Positions 8,453 through 17,315 of a stretch of DNA of 64,000 bases are shown here, piece after piece. How positions within the stretch are numbered: the first letter of the stretch is position 1; each line of letters begins with the position of its first letter. The notes beneath the pieces are model-generated. The model ran no database searches. It saw only the letters and a program-made list of their open reading frames with translations, and was not told the DNA's origin. Origin of the DNA: UBA9659 sp965208605. GTDB lineage: Bacteria; Pseudomonadota; Gammaproteobacteria; Pseudomonadales; Azotimanducaceae. Location: the NCBI GenBank assembly GCA_965208605.1, contig OZ242345.1:868001-932000 (forward strand). The letters run 5' to 3'. The position numbers and the translations under genes are program-made.

Positions 8453-9635
8453 CAGCCACCCCGCAGAGCGCTAGCAGAGCCTGGGCCGCTGCGCTACCGG
8501 GTGCCTTATTGGTGATGAGTTGGCGGTGGATGCGGGCAAATTCGTCAAGCAGGTCGCTATGGTCCGGTGCTAATAAGAGCTCGGTAGCCGCGGCAGCCAT
8601 GCGCCGGGGGTCTGCATCCTGTTGAATAAACTCGGGCACGAGTTGCCGACCGGCAAGAATGTTGGGCAGGGCAAACCATTTGGAGTAAACGAGGCGGGAC
8701 ACTATGGTGTATGTCAATGCGCCCAGCCGATAGGACATAATCATGGGCCGCCTGAGCAGGAGTGCTTCCAACGTGGCGGTGCCTGAGTTGACCAGCACTA
8801 GGTCTGCCGCCTTAATAGCTTGACGTACCTGCCCATCCACCAGTTGTACCCTGCCTGCCACTGCCGGATAGTCGCCGAGCATGGCTTCAAGTTGCCTCCT
8901 TCGCTTAACGTTAGCTGCAGGAATAACAAACCAATCTACTTCCTGGGACAGATATTCCGCGGTCTGTAAAAAATCCCGCCCTGAATAGTTGACCTCACGG
9001 GCCCGACTGCCGGGGAGGATCGCGACCACCCTTGCCCCCGGGGCTATGCCCAGCTGAGCACGGGCATTGGTTTTATGCTGATCTCTCTGGGAGGTGGCTT
9101 CCTCATAACTAATCTCATCGGCCATAGGATGGCCAACGAAGGCGACCGGAATATGGTGTTGTTCGTAAAGCTGCGTTTCATGGGGATAGAGGGTCAGCAT
9201 CAAATCAATATTTTTGGCAATCTTTTTAAGCCGCCGCCGCCGCCATGCCCAGACGGAGGGTGACACATAATGGACGGTTTTTATGCCGCGTCTATGTAAG
9301 AGACCAGCAAGCAGAAGATTAAAGCCATTAAAATCAATGCCGACAAAACACGTTGCTTGAGAGGCTATGACCTTGTCGCGCATCAAGAGCAAGCCCCGGA
9401 TGAGTTCTGGCAGGCGCATCAAGGGGTCAATAAAGCCGTTGACGGATAAACGTTCCATGTCCACTTCGGATACAAAACCCTCCGCGACCATAGCCGGCCC
9501 GCCTATGCCGAAGCAGTGGGCCCTGGGAACTACTTTTTTGATCTCCCGTACCAGGGCTGCACCCAGCTGGTCGCCAGATGCTTCCCCGGCAACCATACCT
9601 ATCTTGAGGGGCGGGTCGGGGAGAGAAGTGGACAT
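8445..9635 (-). CDS. lpxB: Lipid-A-disaccharide synthase
   Basis: Membrane-associated glycosyltransferase (GT19) joining UDP-diacyl-glucosamine and lipid X to form the lipid A disaccharide. The start was taken at the ATG of MSTSLPDPPLKIGMVAG (9635); a longer frame to 9665 would run into fabZ. The N-terminal GEASGDQLG and FVGIDFNGFN, VHYVSPSVWAW and VNSGTATLEALL motifs are typical. It lies 7 nt after fabZ: lpxA, which normally stands between fabZ and lpxB, is absent from this position. Confidence 0.95.
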   Translation of the reverse strand: MSTSLPDPPLKIGMVAGEASGDQLGAALVREIKKVVPRAHCFGIGGPAMVAEGFVSEVDMERLSVNGFIDPLMRLPELIRGLLLMRDKVIASQATCFVGIDFNGFNLLLAGLLHRRGIKTVHYVSPSVWAWRRRRLKKIAKNIDLMLTLYPHETQLYEQHHIPVAFVGHPMADEISYEEATSQRDQHKTNARAQLGIAPGARVVAILPGSRAREVNYSGRDFLQTAEYLSQEVDWFVIPAANVKRRRQLEAMLGDYPAVAGRVQLVDGQVRQAIKAADLVLVNSGTATLEALLLRRPMIMSYRLGALTYTIVSRLVYSKWFALPNILAGRQLVPEFIQQDADPRRMAAAATELLLAPDHSDLLDEFARIHRQLITNKAPGSAAAQALLALCGVADA

Positions 9636-9642
9636 CTCCGGC

Positions 9643-10080
9643 TTAGAGCACCTTTTGTTCTGCAAAGGTCAGCACCGATGAACAAACAAGCTGCTCATCC
9701 ACCCAGGCACGCCCGGTTGCCTTCATCCAATGTGTCCTGAGCTTCACGATTTCCACATCTAATTTCACCTGATCACCAGGAATCACCGAACGTTTGAATT
9801 TGACCTTATCGGCGCCCGCCAGATAGTAGACATAACCATCGTCCAAGGTTCTATCCCGGCTTCTAAATGCCAGGATGCCAGCCGCCTGGGCAAGGGCTTC
9901 AATGAGCATGACACCGGGGAAGACCGGGGTACCCGGGAAGTGCCCGGTGAACACCCCCTCATTAATGGTGACATTCTTGATGCAGATGATTCGTTTGAAG
10001 GCTTCAAACTCAATCACGCGATCTACCAGCAAAAAGGGATAACGATGCGGCAGGTAACCTTGTATCTCAGCGACTTCCAT
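9643..10080 (-). CDS. fabZ: 3-hydroxyacyl-ACP dehydratase FabZ
   Basis: Hot-dog-fold dehydratase of fatty acid elongation. From the ATG at 10080 it has 145 residues, the normal size, with YLPHRYPFLLVDRV (catalytic His), GHFPGTPVFPGVMLIEALAQ (catalytic Glu region, quoted in part) and the KVKFKR strand. The open frame extends to 10146 inside lpxD but without family sequence. The ATG overlaps the 3' end of lpxD by 14 nt. The order lpxD-fabZ-(lpxA)-lpxB is conserved in Gram-negatives; lpxA is missing here. Confidence 0.93.
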   Translation of the reverse strand: MEVAEIQGYLPHRYPFLLVDRVIEFEAFKRIICIKNVTINEGVFTGHFPGTPVFPGVMLIEALAQAAGILAFRSRDRTLDDGYVYYLAGADKVKFKRSVIPGDQVKLDVEIVKLRTHWMKATGRAWVDEQLVCSSVLTFAEQKVL

Positions 10081-11119
10081 GGGGAGTACCGGTTGATGGT
10101 TGTTTATGGGTTTCCAATCGTCTGATGCGTTTGAGTATCGTAGCAAGTTTACTGAAGCCGACGATATTACGTTTCCACTCTTTATTCGACATCAAACCCG
10201 TACCCGAAGAATAACGGCCTTTTTTCAGGATGGAACGACTCACCAGGGTCATTGCCGTGATCTCCACATGATCAACTATCTCAATATTATCAATGATGCC
10301 TGATGCGCCACCAATTAAACAATGGCTACCTATCCTGGTGCTGCCCGCTATGGCGGTACAGCCTGAAATCAAAGTCTGCTCACCAATCACCGTGCCGTGG
10401 CCGACCTGCACCTGATTATCCAACTTGCAGTGGGCTCCAATGCGGGTGTGGTTCAGGGCGCCTCGGTCTATGGTCGTGCCAGCACCAATCTCAACATCCT
10501 TACCAATACGCACCCCATACACCTGCGGAATTTTAATGATGGCGGCATCTTCTAAGTCAATCTCAAAGCCAAATCCATCCGCACCAAGCACCGCGCCACT
10601 GTGAATAATGCAGCCCTCGCCAAGCTGTACATCATGATACAAGACCACATTGGGAAACAATCGAGAAGCAGCCCCTAACACAGTACCCGCACCTATCTGG
10701 CAACCCGCACCAATAATGACATGCGCACCGATGCGGGCACCCGGGGCAATAACCACCCCCGCACCTATAGATACGTTCGCACCTACTTCTGCCTGAGCAC
10801 TAATATGCGCGCTGGGATCAATACCGGGCGGGGCGGGGGGCAAGTTATCAAAAAGTGCGGCTATGGCTGCCTGGGCTTTTCTGGGCGTCGGGGTAAGCAA
10901 CACAGGTCTGGTACAGGCGGCCGCCGCGTCCTCAGGACGCAATACGACAGCCGCCGCCTGGGTAGTTGCTAACAGGTGTTTATAGGATGAGTTAAAAAGA
11001 AATGCGAGTTGCTCTGAATTGGCTTCCTGAAGATTGGCAATGCCGCTCACCACCCGCTCAACATCGCCGCGACATTCAAGTTGGAACTGCGTCGCAATAT
11101 CGCCCAGTTTCAAATTCAA
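10067..11119 (-). CDS. lpxD: UDP-3-O-acylglucosamine N-acyltransferase
   Basis: Third enzyme of lipid A synthesis, adding the N-linked hydroxyacyl chain. It has 350 residues. An N-terminal uridine-binding domain is followed from about residue 100 by a left-handed beta-helix of hexapeptide repeats (IGAGVVIAPGARIG style). The catalytic His region is VQVGHGTVIG, and HSGAVLGADGFGFE is the usual LpxD loop. The start overlaps the skp stop by 4 nt (11116-11119), showing an operon. Confidence 0.95.
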   Translation of the reverse strand: MNLKLGDIATQFQLECRGDVERVVSGIANLQEANSEQLAFLFNSSYKHLLATTQAAAVVLRPEDAAAACTRPVLLTPTPRKAQAAIAALFDNLPPAPPGIDPSAHISAQAEVGANVSIGAGVVIAPGARIGAHVIIGAGCQIGAGTVLGAASRLFPNVVLYHDVQLGEGCIIHSGAVLGADGFGFEIDLEDAAIIKIPQVYGVRIGKDVEIGAGTTIDRGALNHTRIGAHCKLDNQVQVGHGTVIGEQTLISGCTAIAGSTRIGSHCLIGGASGIIDNIEIVDHVEITAMTLVSRSILKKGRYSSGTGLMSNKEWKRNIVGFSKLATILKRIRRLETHKQPSTGTPHGSR

Positions 11120-11673
11120 TTCGCGGTTTTTTCCTGGGCGTTAATGGCTTCTGTCAACTTCAAGGTAATGTCGTAAAAGTCACCCACATAGACCGCAGCA
11201 GCCCGCGGGAGGATGATGTCGTAGTCATCCTTCTTGACCAGGCTTTCAATTGCTTCTCTTACCCGGGGATTCAATGCCACTACCAATCGCTGGCGGCTTT
11301 CCTCAACGATGCGTTGCAGGTTTTGCGCCCGAGTAGTCAGTTCGCTGTTCTCTTGGAGCACCTGCTCAAGCAGGCCATTGAACTCCTGCTCACTCATAAA
11401 CTCGGTGTCTTTCTTCAGCTTTTCCAGCGATGCGGTGAGGTTTTTCTGTTGTTCCTGTAGTCGTTCTTCCTCTGCGGCAAAATTAGCTTGTATTTCCGCC
11501 ATGCCTTTCCTACCTATTTCAGAGCTCAGAACGGCTCTGGCAACATCAACGACCGCTACTTTTATCTCCGCATAAGCAGACGTTGAGCTCAGCGCAAAGA
11601 CCGCCAGAATAACTACCAATCCTGCCTTTACTAATGGTTTTATTCGCACAATTCTATCCTCTCTATTCATCAA
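11116..11673 (-). CDS. skp: Periplasmic chaperone Skp/OmpH
   Basis: Holdase that escorts unfolded outer-membrane proteins to the Bam complex. It has 185 residues: a signal peptide (VILAVFALSSTSAYA, cleavage near residue 35), then VAVVDVARAV and a long charged coiled-coil region with many Gln/Glu/Lys, ending with a small beta core (VYVGDFYDITLKL). It sits between bamA and lpxD as in most gammaproteobacteria. A 273-nt repeat-rich gap separates it from bamA. Confidence 0.93.
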   Translation of the reverse strand: MMNREDRIVRIKPLVKAGLVVILAVFALSSTSAYAEIKVAVVDVARAVLSSEIGRKGMAEIQANFAAEEERLQEQQKNLTASLEKLKKDTEFMSEQEFNGLLEQVLQENSELTTRAQNLQRIVEESRQRLVVALNPRVREAIESLVKKDDYDIILPRAAAVYVGDFYDITLKLTEAINAQEKTAN

Positions 11674-11946
11674 GCTATTCTCGTCTTATTGGACGGGGCA
11701 TATTCCCATAAGCCCCCATTGGATTCAATGACTTATTTGCCCAGCCAGCGGTGCCTCACCCCGTCATTCTCGCCGAACCCTGACGTACCGCCGAAGGCGG
11801 GGCGACTGGGTTCGGGGGGAATCCAAAGAAACAAAGGCAATACCGCTCGTTCCTCTGGATTCCCGTCACCCCAGTCGGCACAGCCAATGGCTGTGCCGAC
11901 TGGGGTGACGAGAATGACGGGGGTGACGGGGTTATGACGCCTCCAC
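11674..11946. repeat. Palindromic repeat cluster between bamA and skp
   Basis: Noncoding. It contains CCGTCATTCTCG, an interrupted hairpin with arms CCGAACCC and GGGTTCGG around a small CCGCC-GAA-GGCGG hairpin, GGAATCCAAAG ... TTCCTCTGGATTCC, and then a perfect 23-bp inverted repeat at 11864-11886 and 11888-11910 with a single central base. The last would form a very stable RNA hairpin inside the bamA-skp transcript. Elements of the same design are at 55671-55738 and, in part, 1262, 4440, 7807, 29435, 40176 and 61337. Confidence 0.8.
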
Positions 11947-14313
11947 TTAGAAGACACCGCCAAGTTCAAACTGGAACCTTTCCACCTCGTCTCCAGGCTT
12001 CTCATTCAGCGGGTAAGAAAAGATCAAACTGATGGGTGCAAGCCCGGTAATCCAGGTAATCGCCAGACCCGCGCTGTAACGCATATCACCAAAATCCAGA
12101 TCATTACATATACTGCTGACTTCCAAGCAGTTGGTATTAAAAACATTCCCGGCATCAACAAACAGCGCGGCTCTGATTTGCCGCTGGTCCTCTATAAAAG
12201 GTAGGGGGAAGATTATTTCGGCGCTTAATTCAACCAGCACATTACCGCCAATAGAATTAGTATCATTCAATTGGCTTGGGTTAAGCGGGGTTGCCTGAGG
12301 ACCGAGAGAACTTCTCTTATAACCGCGTACTGAACCCACACCGCCCGCATAAAAATTCTTGTAGAAGGGATAGGTCACGGTATCGCCGTAGGTGTCCCCA
12401 TAGCCCAGGTCAACCCTCAGCCGAAGCACCCAGGGGTTAAACAGAGAGAAAAACCGCTGCCCCCTGTAGTTGATTTTGTAAAACTCCAATTCACTCCCCG
12501 GTGTCGTCACCTCCAGGGACAATGACTGGGAGCGACCCGCGGTTGCCAGGAGACCGCGATTTAACGCCGACATGCTGTAGCCAGCAGTCAAGGTCACCAG
12601 AGCAAAGGATTCACCTTCCCGCTTAACAAACTCAGAAATTTCCTCGGCGGAAAAAATGCCCGTGGTAATATCTGTTGACTCAATACCCACACCAAAGTTG
12701 ATGCGCGAGACCTCGCTAATAGGATAGCCATAGTTGACCGAAGCCCCATAAGAATCTGTAGAGAAGCTGACGATGTTCCGTTGGTCAAAGTCACTTTCCT
12801 GATAGAAGACCGAATAACCTCTACTCACGCCATCAATCGTATGGTAGGGATTAAAATAAGACACATTGAGTGCCTTCTGATAGTCACTTCGGTTGATCCC
12901 CACAGTCAGGCTGTTACCGCTACCGATGACATTTCTTTCCTGATAGGAAAGCCCCAAAATCAGCCCTATCTGCTGTGCATACCCCAGGGTGGCGGAAATA
13001 GACCCAGAGGGCTGTTCCTCAACCGTGTAATTCACATCAATTTGATCATCGGTCCCCGGTACCGCTGGCGTCTCAACATTGACTTCCGTGAAATATCCCA
13101 GCCTTTCCAAACGAATTTTTGAGGCCTCAATAAAAGAAGTGGATGCCCAGCCCCCTTCGGCCTGACGCAGCTCCCGCCTGAGGACTTCATCCTGGGTCAC
13201 CGTATTACCGCGGAAGTTCACCCGGCGCACATAGGTACGGCGTCCCGTATCTACAAAATAGCGCACCGTGACCTTATCGCCATCTGGATCCTCCATTACC
13301 GGTTCCCCGGTAGCACTGACGAAGGTATAACCCGCATTACCTAGTGCCCGTTCAATGTTTTCTTCCGAGGCGACCATGTACTCCCGGGAAAATACCTGCC
13401 CCTGGCGAGTTATCAATATGGCACGGATGGATGCCTCTGGAATATCATGCAGGTCACCCACCACCTCTATCTCACCTATGGTGAACTGTTCACCCTCAAT
13501 GACATTAACCGTGATGTAGATGTCTTCCATATTGGAAGCGATGGCGACCTGAGTGGAATCAATTGTAAAATTAAGATAACCACGGTCCAGATAATAGGAT
13601 TCAATCGCTTCCAGATCGCCTTTTAACTTTTCCCGGGAATACTGATCGTCTTTGGTATAAAAGGACAGGAATGAAGGGAGTTTCAGTTCCAGCAGTTCTA
13701 TGAGCGTTGCATCGTCAAACACCTTATTGCCGACTATATTAATGTGCTGAATACCGGAGACATTCCCCTCGTAGACCTCCACCTTGATGGCGACTCTATT
13801 CCTAGGCAACTCTTCCAAATGGGTTTCGATATTCGCGTCATAGCGGCCCTGGGTGACATACTGCCGCTCCAGATCTGAGGCAATCTGCTCCAGGGTCACC
13901 TTCTGGAAGATCTGCCCTTCTGCCAAGCCAGACTCATTCAGACCCTCAATCAGGGCTTCCGTCTTGATGGCTTTATTCCCTTCAAATTCAATGGAATCAA
14001 TGGTGGGTCTTTCCTTAACAATGATGACCAGCACATTGCCATCCTTGCCAATCTGCACATCATCGAATGACCCATTAGCGAAGAGGGAGCGCCCTATTTG
14101 TCTGATCTCCAGGACACCAATATCATCACCAACGTTATACGGGATAGCACCGAATACCGTGCCCGCAGAAATCCTTTGCAGGCCTTCCACCCGGATGTCA
14201 GAGATCACGAAGGGAAAGGCCACCGTGGAGTAAGCCAGGGCACCCACCAGAAGCCCAGCATGTAACAGACGGGCAAGGTAATGTGCTACAGGTAAAGCGG
14301 GAATCAAGGTCAT
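11947..14313 (-). CDS. bamA: Outer membrane protein assembly factor BamA
   Basis: Core of the Bam complex, inserting beta-barrel proteins into the outer membrane. It has 788 residues. A hydrophobic leader (GLLVGALAYSTVAFP) is followed by five POTRA domains, the first beginning FVISDIRVEGLQRIS, and a C-terminal barrel from about residue 430. The barrel carries GGVGSVRGYKRSSLGP, a VRGY form of the conserved VRGF loop motif, and ends in Phe as required for barrel recognition. It is 54 nt downstream of rseP. Confidence 0.96.
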   Translation of the reverse strand: MTLIPALPVAHYLARLLHAGLLVGALAYSTVAFPFVISDIRVEGLQRISAGTVFGAIPYNVGDDIGVLEIRQIGRSLFANGSFDDVQIGKDGNVLVIIVKERPTIDSIEFEGNKAIKTEALIEGLNESGLAEGQIFQKVTLEQIASDLERQYVTQGRYDANIETHLEELPRNRVAIKVEVYEGNVSGIQHINIVGNKVFDDATLIELLELKLPSFLSFYTKDDQYSREKLKGDLEAIESYYLDRGYLNFTIDSTQVAIASNMEDIYITVNVIEGEQFTIGEIEVVGDLHDIPEASIRAILITRQGQVFSREYMVASEENIERALGNAGYTFVSATGEPVMEDPDGDKVTVRYFVDTGRRTYVRRVNFRGNTVTQDEVLRRELRQAEGGWASTSFIEASKIRLERLGYFTEVNVETPAVPGTDDQIDVNYTVEEQPSGSISATLGYAQQIGLILGLSYQERNVIGSGNSLTVGINRSDYQKALNVSYFNPYHTIDGVSRGYSVFYQESDFDQRNIVSFSTDSYGASVNYGYPISEVSRINFGVGIESTDITTGIFSAEEISEFVKREGESFALVTLTAGYSMSALNRGLLATAGRSQSLSLEVTTPGSELEFYKINYRGQRFFSLFNPWVLRLRVDLGYGDTYGDTVTYPFYKNFYAGGVGSVRGYKRSSLGPQATPLNPSQLNDTNSIGGNVLVELSAEIIFPLPFIEDQRQIRAALFVDAGNVFNTNCLEVSSICNDLDFGDMRYSAGLAITWITGLAPISLIFSYPLNEKPGDEVERFQFELGGVF

Positions 14314-14367
14314 TTTTTAACTATCGCTTTTAAATATTGCTGTTCAGTATCGGTGAGTACACCCTTT

Positions 14368-15756
14368 TTATGTCAGCCGAATCAAGTCATTGTAAAAAGC
14401 CAGTATCATCAGACCGACAATGAGCACCATGCCCAGTTGCATGCCCCAGGCTTGCACGGTTTCCGATACCGGCTTACCTCTGATAACTTCCACGAAATAA
14501 TACATCAAATGACCACCATCTAGCACCGGAATAGGCAGGAGGTTCAATACGCCCAAAGAAATACTCAGTAGCGCGATGAAGCCTATAAAGCTTTCCAGCC
14601 CGGCCTCGGCCGTGTCATTGGCAATCCGAGCGATGGTAATCGGACCGCTGAGATGCTTGGGTGACAAGGCGCCCACTAACATCTTGCCGATGGCTTTGTA
14701 GGTAAAGGCGGTCAGTTGCCAGGTCTTCTCTATGGCCGGCAACCAGGCACGATAGACGGGCAGGGACACTTCTCTCTGCATCTCCTCGGGGATCGGGAAG
14801 GTCGCTACAGCAACTCCGATATAGCCCACTTCTTCACCGCCCAGGGCCCGTGCCTCAGGCGTCAATTCCAGTGTCAGGTAGGTATCAGGCTTGCCCGCGG
14901 CAGCTCCTGAGCGCAACACCCCGAGGGTGATGGGCAGTTCCGGGCTGGACTGGATCTGCTTAACCAGGCTCTGCCAGCCCGACACCGGGACCCCATCAGC
15001 AGTCATAATTTTATCCCCGGGCACCAGCCCGGCTAGCCTTGCCCGCCCCTCGTCGGTCACCTCCCCTATTACCGCGGGTATCGGGGGATACCGGGGTATT
15101 AAGCCCAGATCCCGAGTCGGGGAAGGCTGCTCAGCATCTTTGAGCCAATCCACTATCCCAATAGCATGGTCACTGGTCAGGGTGCTACCGCGACGAGCAT
15201 CCTTCGCGGTTATCAGGATGGAGCCGGTGTCCCCCAGATGCATCAGCAGTTGCTGATTGACCTGGGACCAGGTCGGCGTTGCTTTGCCATCCACGGCGAC
15301 TATTTCCTGCCCCTTCACCAGCCCCGCCCGGGCGGCGGGAGACTCGGCACTGAGGTCGCCCAGCACCGGTATCAGGCCGGTGACACCTACTGTGAAGAGT
15401 AGCCAGTAGGCAAGAATCGCCAACAAAAAGTTAGCGAAGGGACCCGCAATGACTATGGCGATACGTTGCCACACCGGCTTCCTGTTGAAGGTGAGCGGTA
15501 ACAGCGCTTCGGGCACCTCGGCCTCGCGTTCATCGAGCATCTTCACATAGCCCCCCAGGGGGATAGCAGCCACGACAAACTCGGTGCCACCAGGGGTTCG
15601 CCGCCAGGTGAAGATAGGCTTCCCAAAGCCCAGACTGAAGCGCAAGACATGCACCCCGCAAAGGCGCGCCACCGCGTAGTGCCCATATTCGTGGAAGGTC
15701 ACCAGTATGGACAGGGTGACGATGAGTGCGGCGACTGTTTGTATGACTTCAATCAT
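14368..15756 (-). CDS. rseP: Site-2 zinc protease RseP
   Basis: Inner-membrane metalloprotease that cuts the anti-sigma factor RseA inside the membrane and clears signal peptides. It has 462 residues. The zinc motif HEYGH is at 22-26 in the first membrane segment, two PDZ domains lie between about 115 and 305, and the second active-site motif NLLPIPVLDGGH precedes the last membrane segments. Its substrate gene rseA is also in this window (48659-49399). dxr, which usually stands between cdsA and rseP, is absent. Confidence 0.96.
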   Translation of the reverse strand: MIEVIQTVAALIVTLSILVTFHEYGHYAVARLCGVHVLRFSLGFGKPIFTWRRTPGGTEFVVAAIPLGGYVKMLDEREAEVPEALLPLTFNRKPVWQRIAIVIAGPFANFLLAILAYWLLFTVGVTGLIPVLGDLSAESPAARAGLVKGQEIVAVDGKATPTWSQVNQQLLMHLGDTGSILITAKDARRGSTLTSDHAIGIVDWLKDAEQPSPTRDLGLIPRYPPIPAVIGEVTDEGRARLAGLVPGDKIMTADGVPVSGWQSLVKQIQSSPELPITLGVLRSGAAAGKPDTYLTLELTPEARALGGEEVGYIGVAVATFPIPEEMQREVSLPVYRAWLPAIEKTWQLTAFTYKAIGKMLVGALSPKHLSGPITIARIANDTAEAGLESFIGFIALLSISLGVLNLLPIPVLDGGHLMYYFVEVIRGKPVSETVQAWGMQLGMVLIVGLMILAFYNDLIRLT

Positions 15757-15930
15757 GGCATGGTCAACATCTTAATAGTGATACTGGCACGGCTGCTCTT
15801 GGATAAAAAGCTGCATAGGCACCAGACATAGATTATGAACCCGACCAGAGCAACAAGTTCAACCCAGCACTTTTATAAACAGCACTTTTATAGTGCTTTT
15901 CTATCAACCGCTGCCTGCTAAACCACCGCA
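15757..15930. repeat. rseP/cdsA gap with short direct repeat
   Basis: There is no gene in these 174 nt, where dxr is normally found. Near 15867-15900 the sequence CAGCACTTTTATA occurs twice in tandem and is followed by GTGCTTTT, so AGCACTTTTATAGTGCT also forms a small hairpin. The reverse strand reads AAAAGCACTATAAAAGTGCTG, similar in feel to the GTGCTCAGCGAAAA repeats upstream of map. I see no dxr remnant. Confidence 0.5.
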
Positions 15931-16752
15931 TTACCAACCCCACACCAGCAGATACAGTGCCAGGACGGGCGCTGCCGACAACAGACTGTCAATACGGTCC
16001 AGGAAGCCCCCATGCCCCGGTAACAACCGGCTAGAATCCTTGATATCCCGGTGTCGCTTGAACATGCTGACCGTCAAATCGCCCAGTACCGACACCTTCG
16101 CCAGGACTAGCACCAGAACGAGTAGTCCCAGCCCATCCAGGCTATAGAAGCTGGGGTAGCCCTTCCAAAGGGTTATCAGGGCAGCAACCACCAGCGCGGC
16201 GAGGCCGCCACCCATGACCCCAGCCCAGGATTTACCCGGACTCACCGCGGGGGCAAGCCGGGACCTGCCCCAGGCCCTACCCATGATGTAGGCACCTACA
16301 TCGGCACTCCAAATAATCAAAAATAGGAATAAAATCAAATAGTTAGTCTCATCAAAACCCTTCAACTCCCGCATAGCCACCCCGGCAGGAACAAGCACCA
16401 GCAGCCCCATGAGCAAGACCAGACTGCGGTGCCGGAGGACGCGCCGAGAGCCGGGATAGGCCATGACGAGCAACAGGGCGAGCAGCCACCAGACCAGACC
16501 GAGTATCAAGAGGGGTAAGGGCGGTAGATAGGTGGCGGCAAACAACAACAGGCCACAGCAGAGCGCATAGAGATAGCGTGCAATACCCGCCAGCCCACCC
16601 AGATTTGCCCATTCCCAGGCACTCACCAGAAGCACCGCGCCAATGAACAATGAAAACCCGAACTCAGGCAGGAGGAACACCCCCGCCAGGGCAATGGGCG
16701 CCATGATGAGGGCAGTGATAATGCGTTGTTTGAGTGTGCTATTAAGCGGCAT
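15931..16752 (-). CDS. cdsA: Phosphatidate cytidylyltransferase
   Basis: Integral membrane enzyme making CDP-diacylglycerol from phosphatidate and CTP. It has 273 residues with about eight hydrophobic segments. The family signature is complete near the C-terminus: SMFKRHRDIKDSSRLLPGHG followed by GFLDRIDSL. SPGKSWAGVMGG gives a second conserved block. It starts 5 nt after frr; uppS, usually between frr and cdsA, is not there. Confidence 0.95.
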   Translation of the reverse strand: MPLNSTLKQRIITALIMAPIALAGVFLLPEFGFSLFIGAVLLVSAWEWANLGGLAGIARYLYALCCGLLLFAATYLPPLPLLILGLVWWLLALLLVMAYPGSRRVLRHRSLVLLMGLLVLVPAGVAMRELKGFDETNYLILFLFLIIWSADVGAYIMGRAWGRSRLAPAVSPGKSWAGVMGGGLAALVVAALITLWKGYPSFYSLDGLGLLVLVLVLAKVSVLGDLTVSMFKRHRDIKDSSRLLPGHGGFLDRIDSLLSAAPVLALYLLVWGW

Positions 16753-16757
16753 GGGGG

Positions 16758-17315
16758 TTAAATTTCCATCAGGTCAGCTTCTTTCGCGGCCAAGGCGGCA
16801 TCGATCTGTTTGATCTTGCTGTCAGTTAAGCCCTGGACTACTTCTTCCCCCCGCCGGGCTTCATCTTTGGTGATGTCCTTGTCCTTGAGGAGGGCTTTCA
16901 AATCATGCTTGGCATCACGGCGGATATTCCTAATCGCCACCCGCGCCTGCTCGGCTTCCGCCCGGGCAACCCGGGTCAGGTCCCGGCGGTTTTCTTCCGT
17001 CAATGGCGGTAACGGGAGGCGGATACCGTCGCCAGAGACATTAGGGTTGATGCCGAGAGCTGACTTCAAGATGGCTTTTTCTACATCCTGGAGCATGGAC
17101 TTTTCCCAGGGGACCACCACCAGAGTACGACCATCCTCAACATGGATATTTGCGACCTGATGAAGGGGCGTATCAGTGTCATAGTAGGACACACTAATAT
17201 CATCAAGCAGGTTAGGATGGGCGCGACCCGTGCGAATCTTGGCAAAGGCCGTATCCAGTGCTGCCAGAGTTTTACTCATCCGGGCTTCGGCTTCCTTTTT
17301 GATATCCTCAATCAT
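16758..17315 (-). CDS. frr: Ribosome recycling factor
   Basis: Splits post-termination ribosomes together with EF-G. It has 185 residues, the standard length, with IRTGRAHPNLLDDISV and the conserved LPPLTEENRRDL and RRDAKHDLKALLKD blocks forming the three-helix bundle. It overlaps the 3' end of pyrH by 8 nt, so the two are translationally linked. Confidence 0.96.
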   Translation of the reverse strand: MIEDIKKEAEARMSKTLAALDTAFAKIRTGRAHPNLLDDISVSYYDTDTPLHQVANIHVEDGRTLVVVPWEKSMLQDVEKAILKSALGINPNVSGDGIRLPLPPLTEENRRDLTRVARAEAEQARVAIRNIRRDAKHDLKALLKDKDITKDEARRGEEVVQGLTDSKIKQIDAALAAKEADLMEI

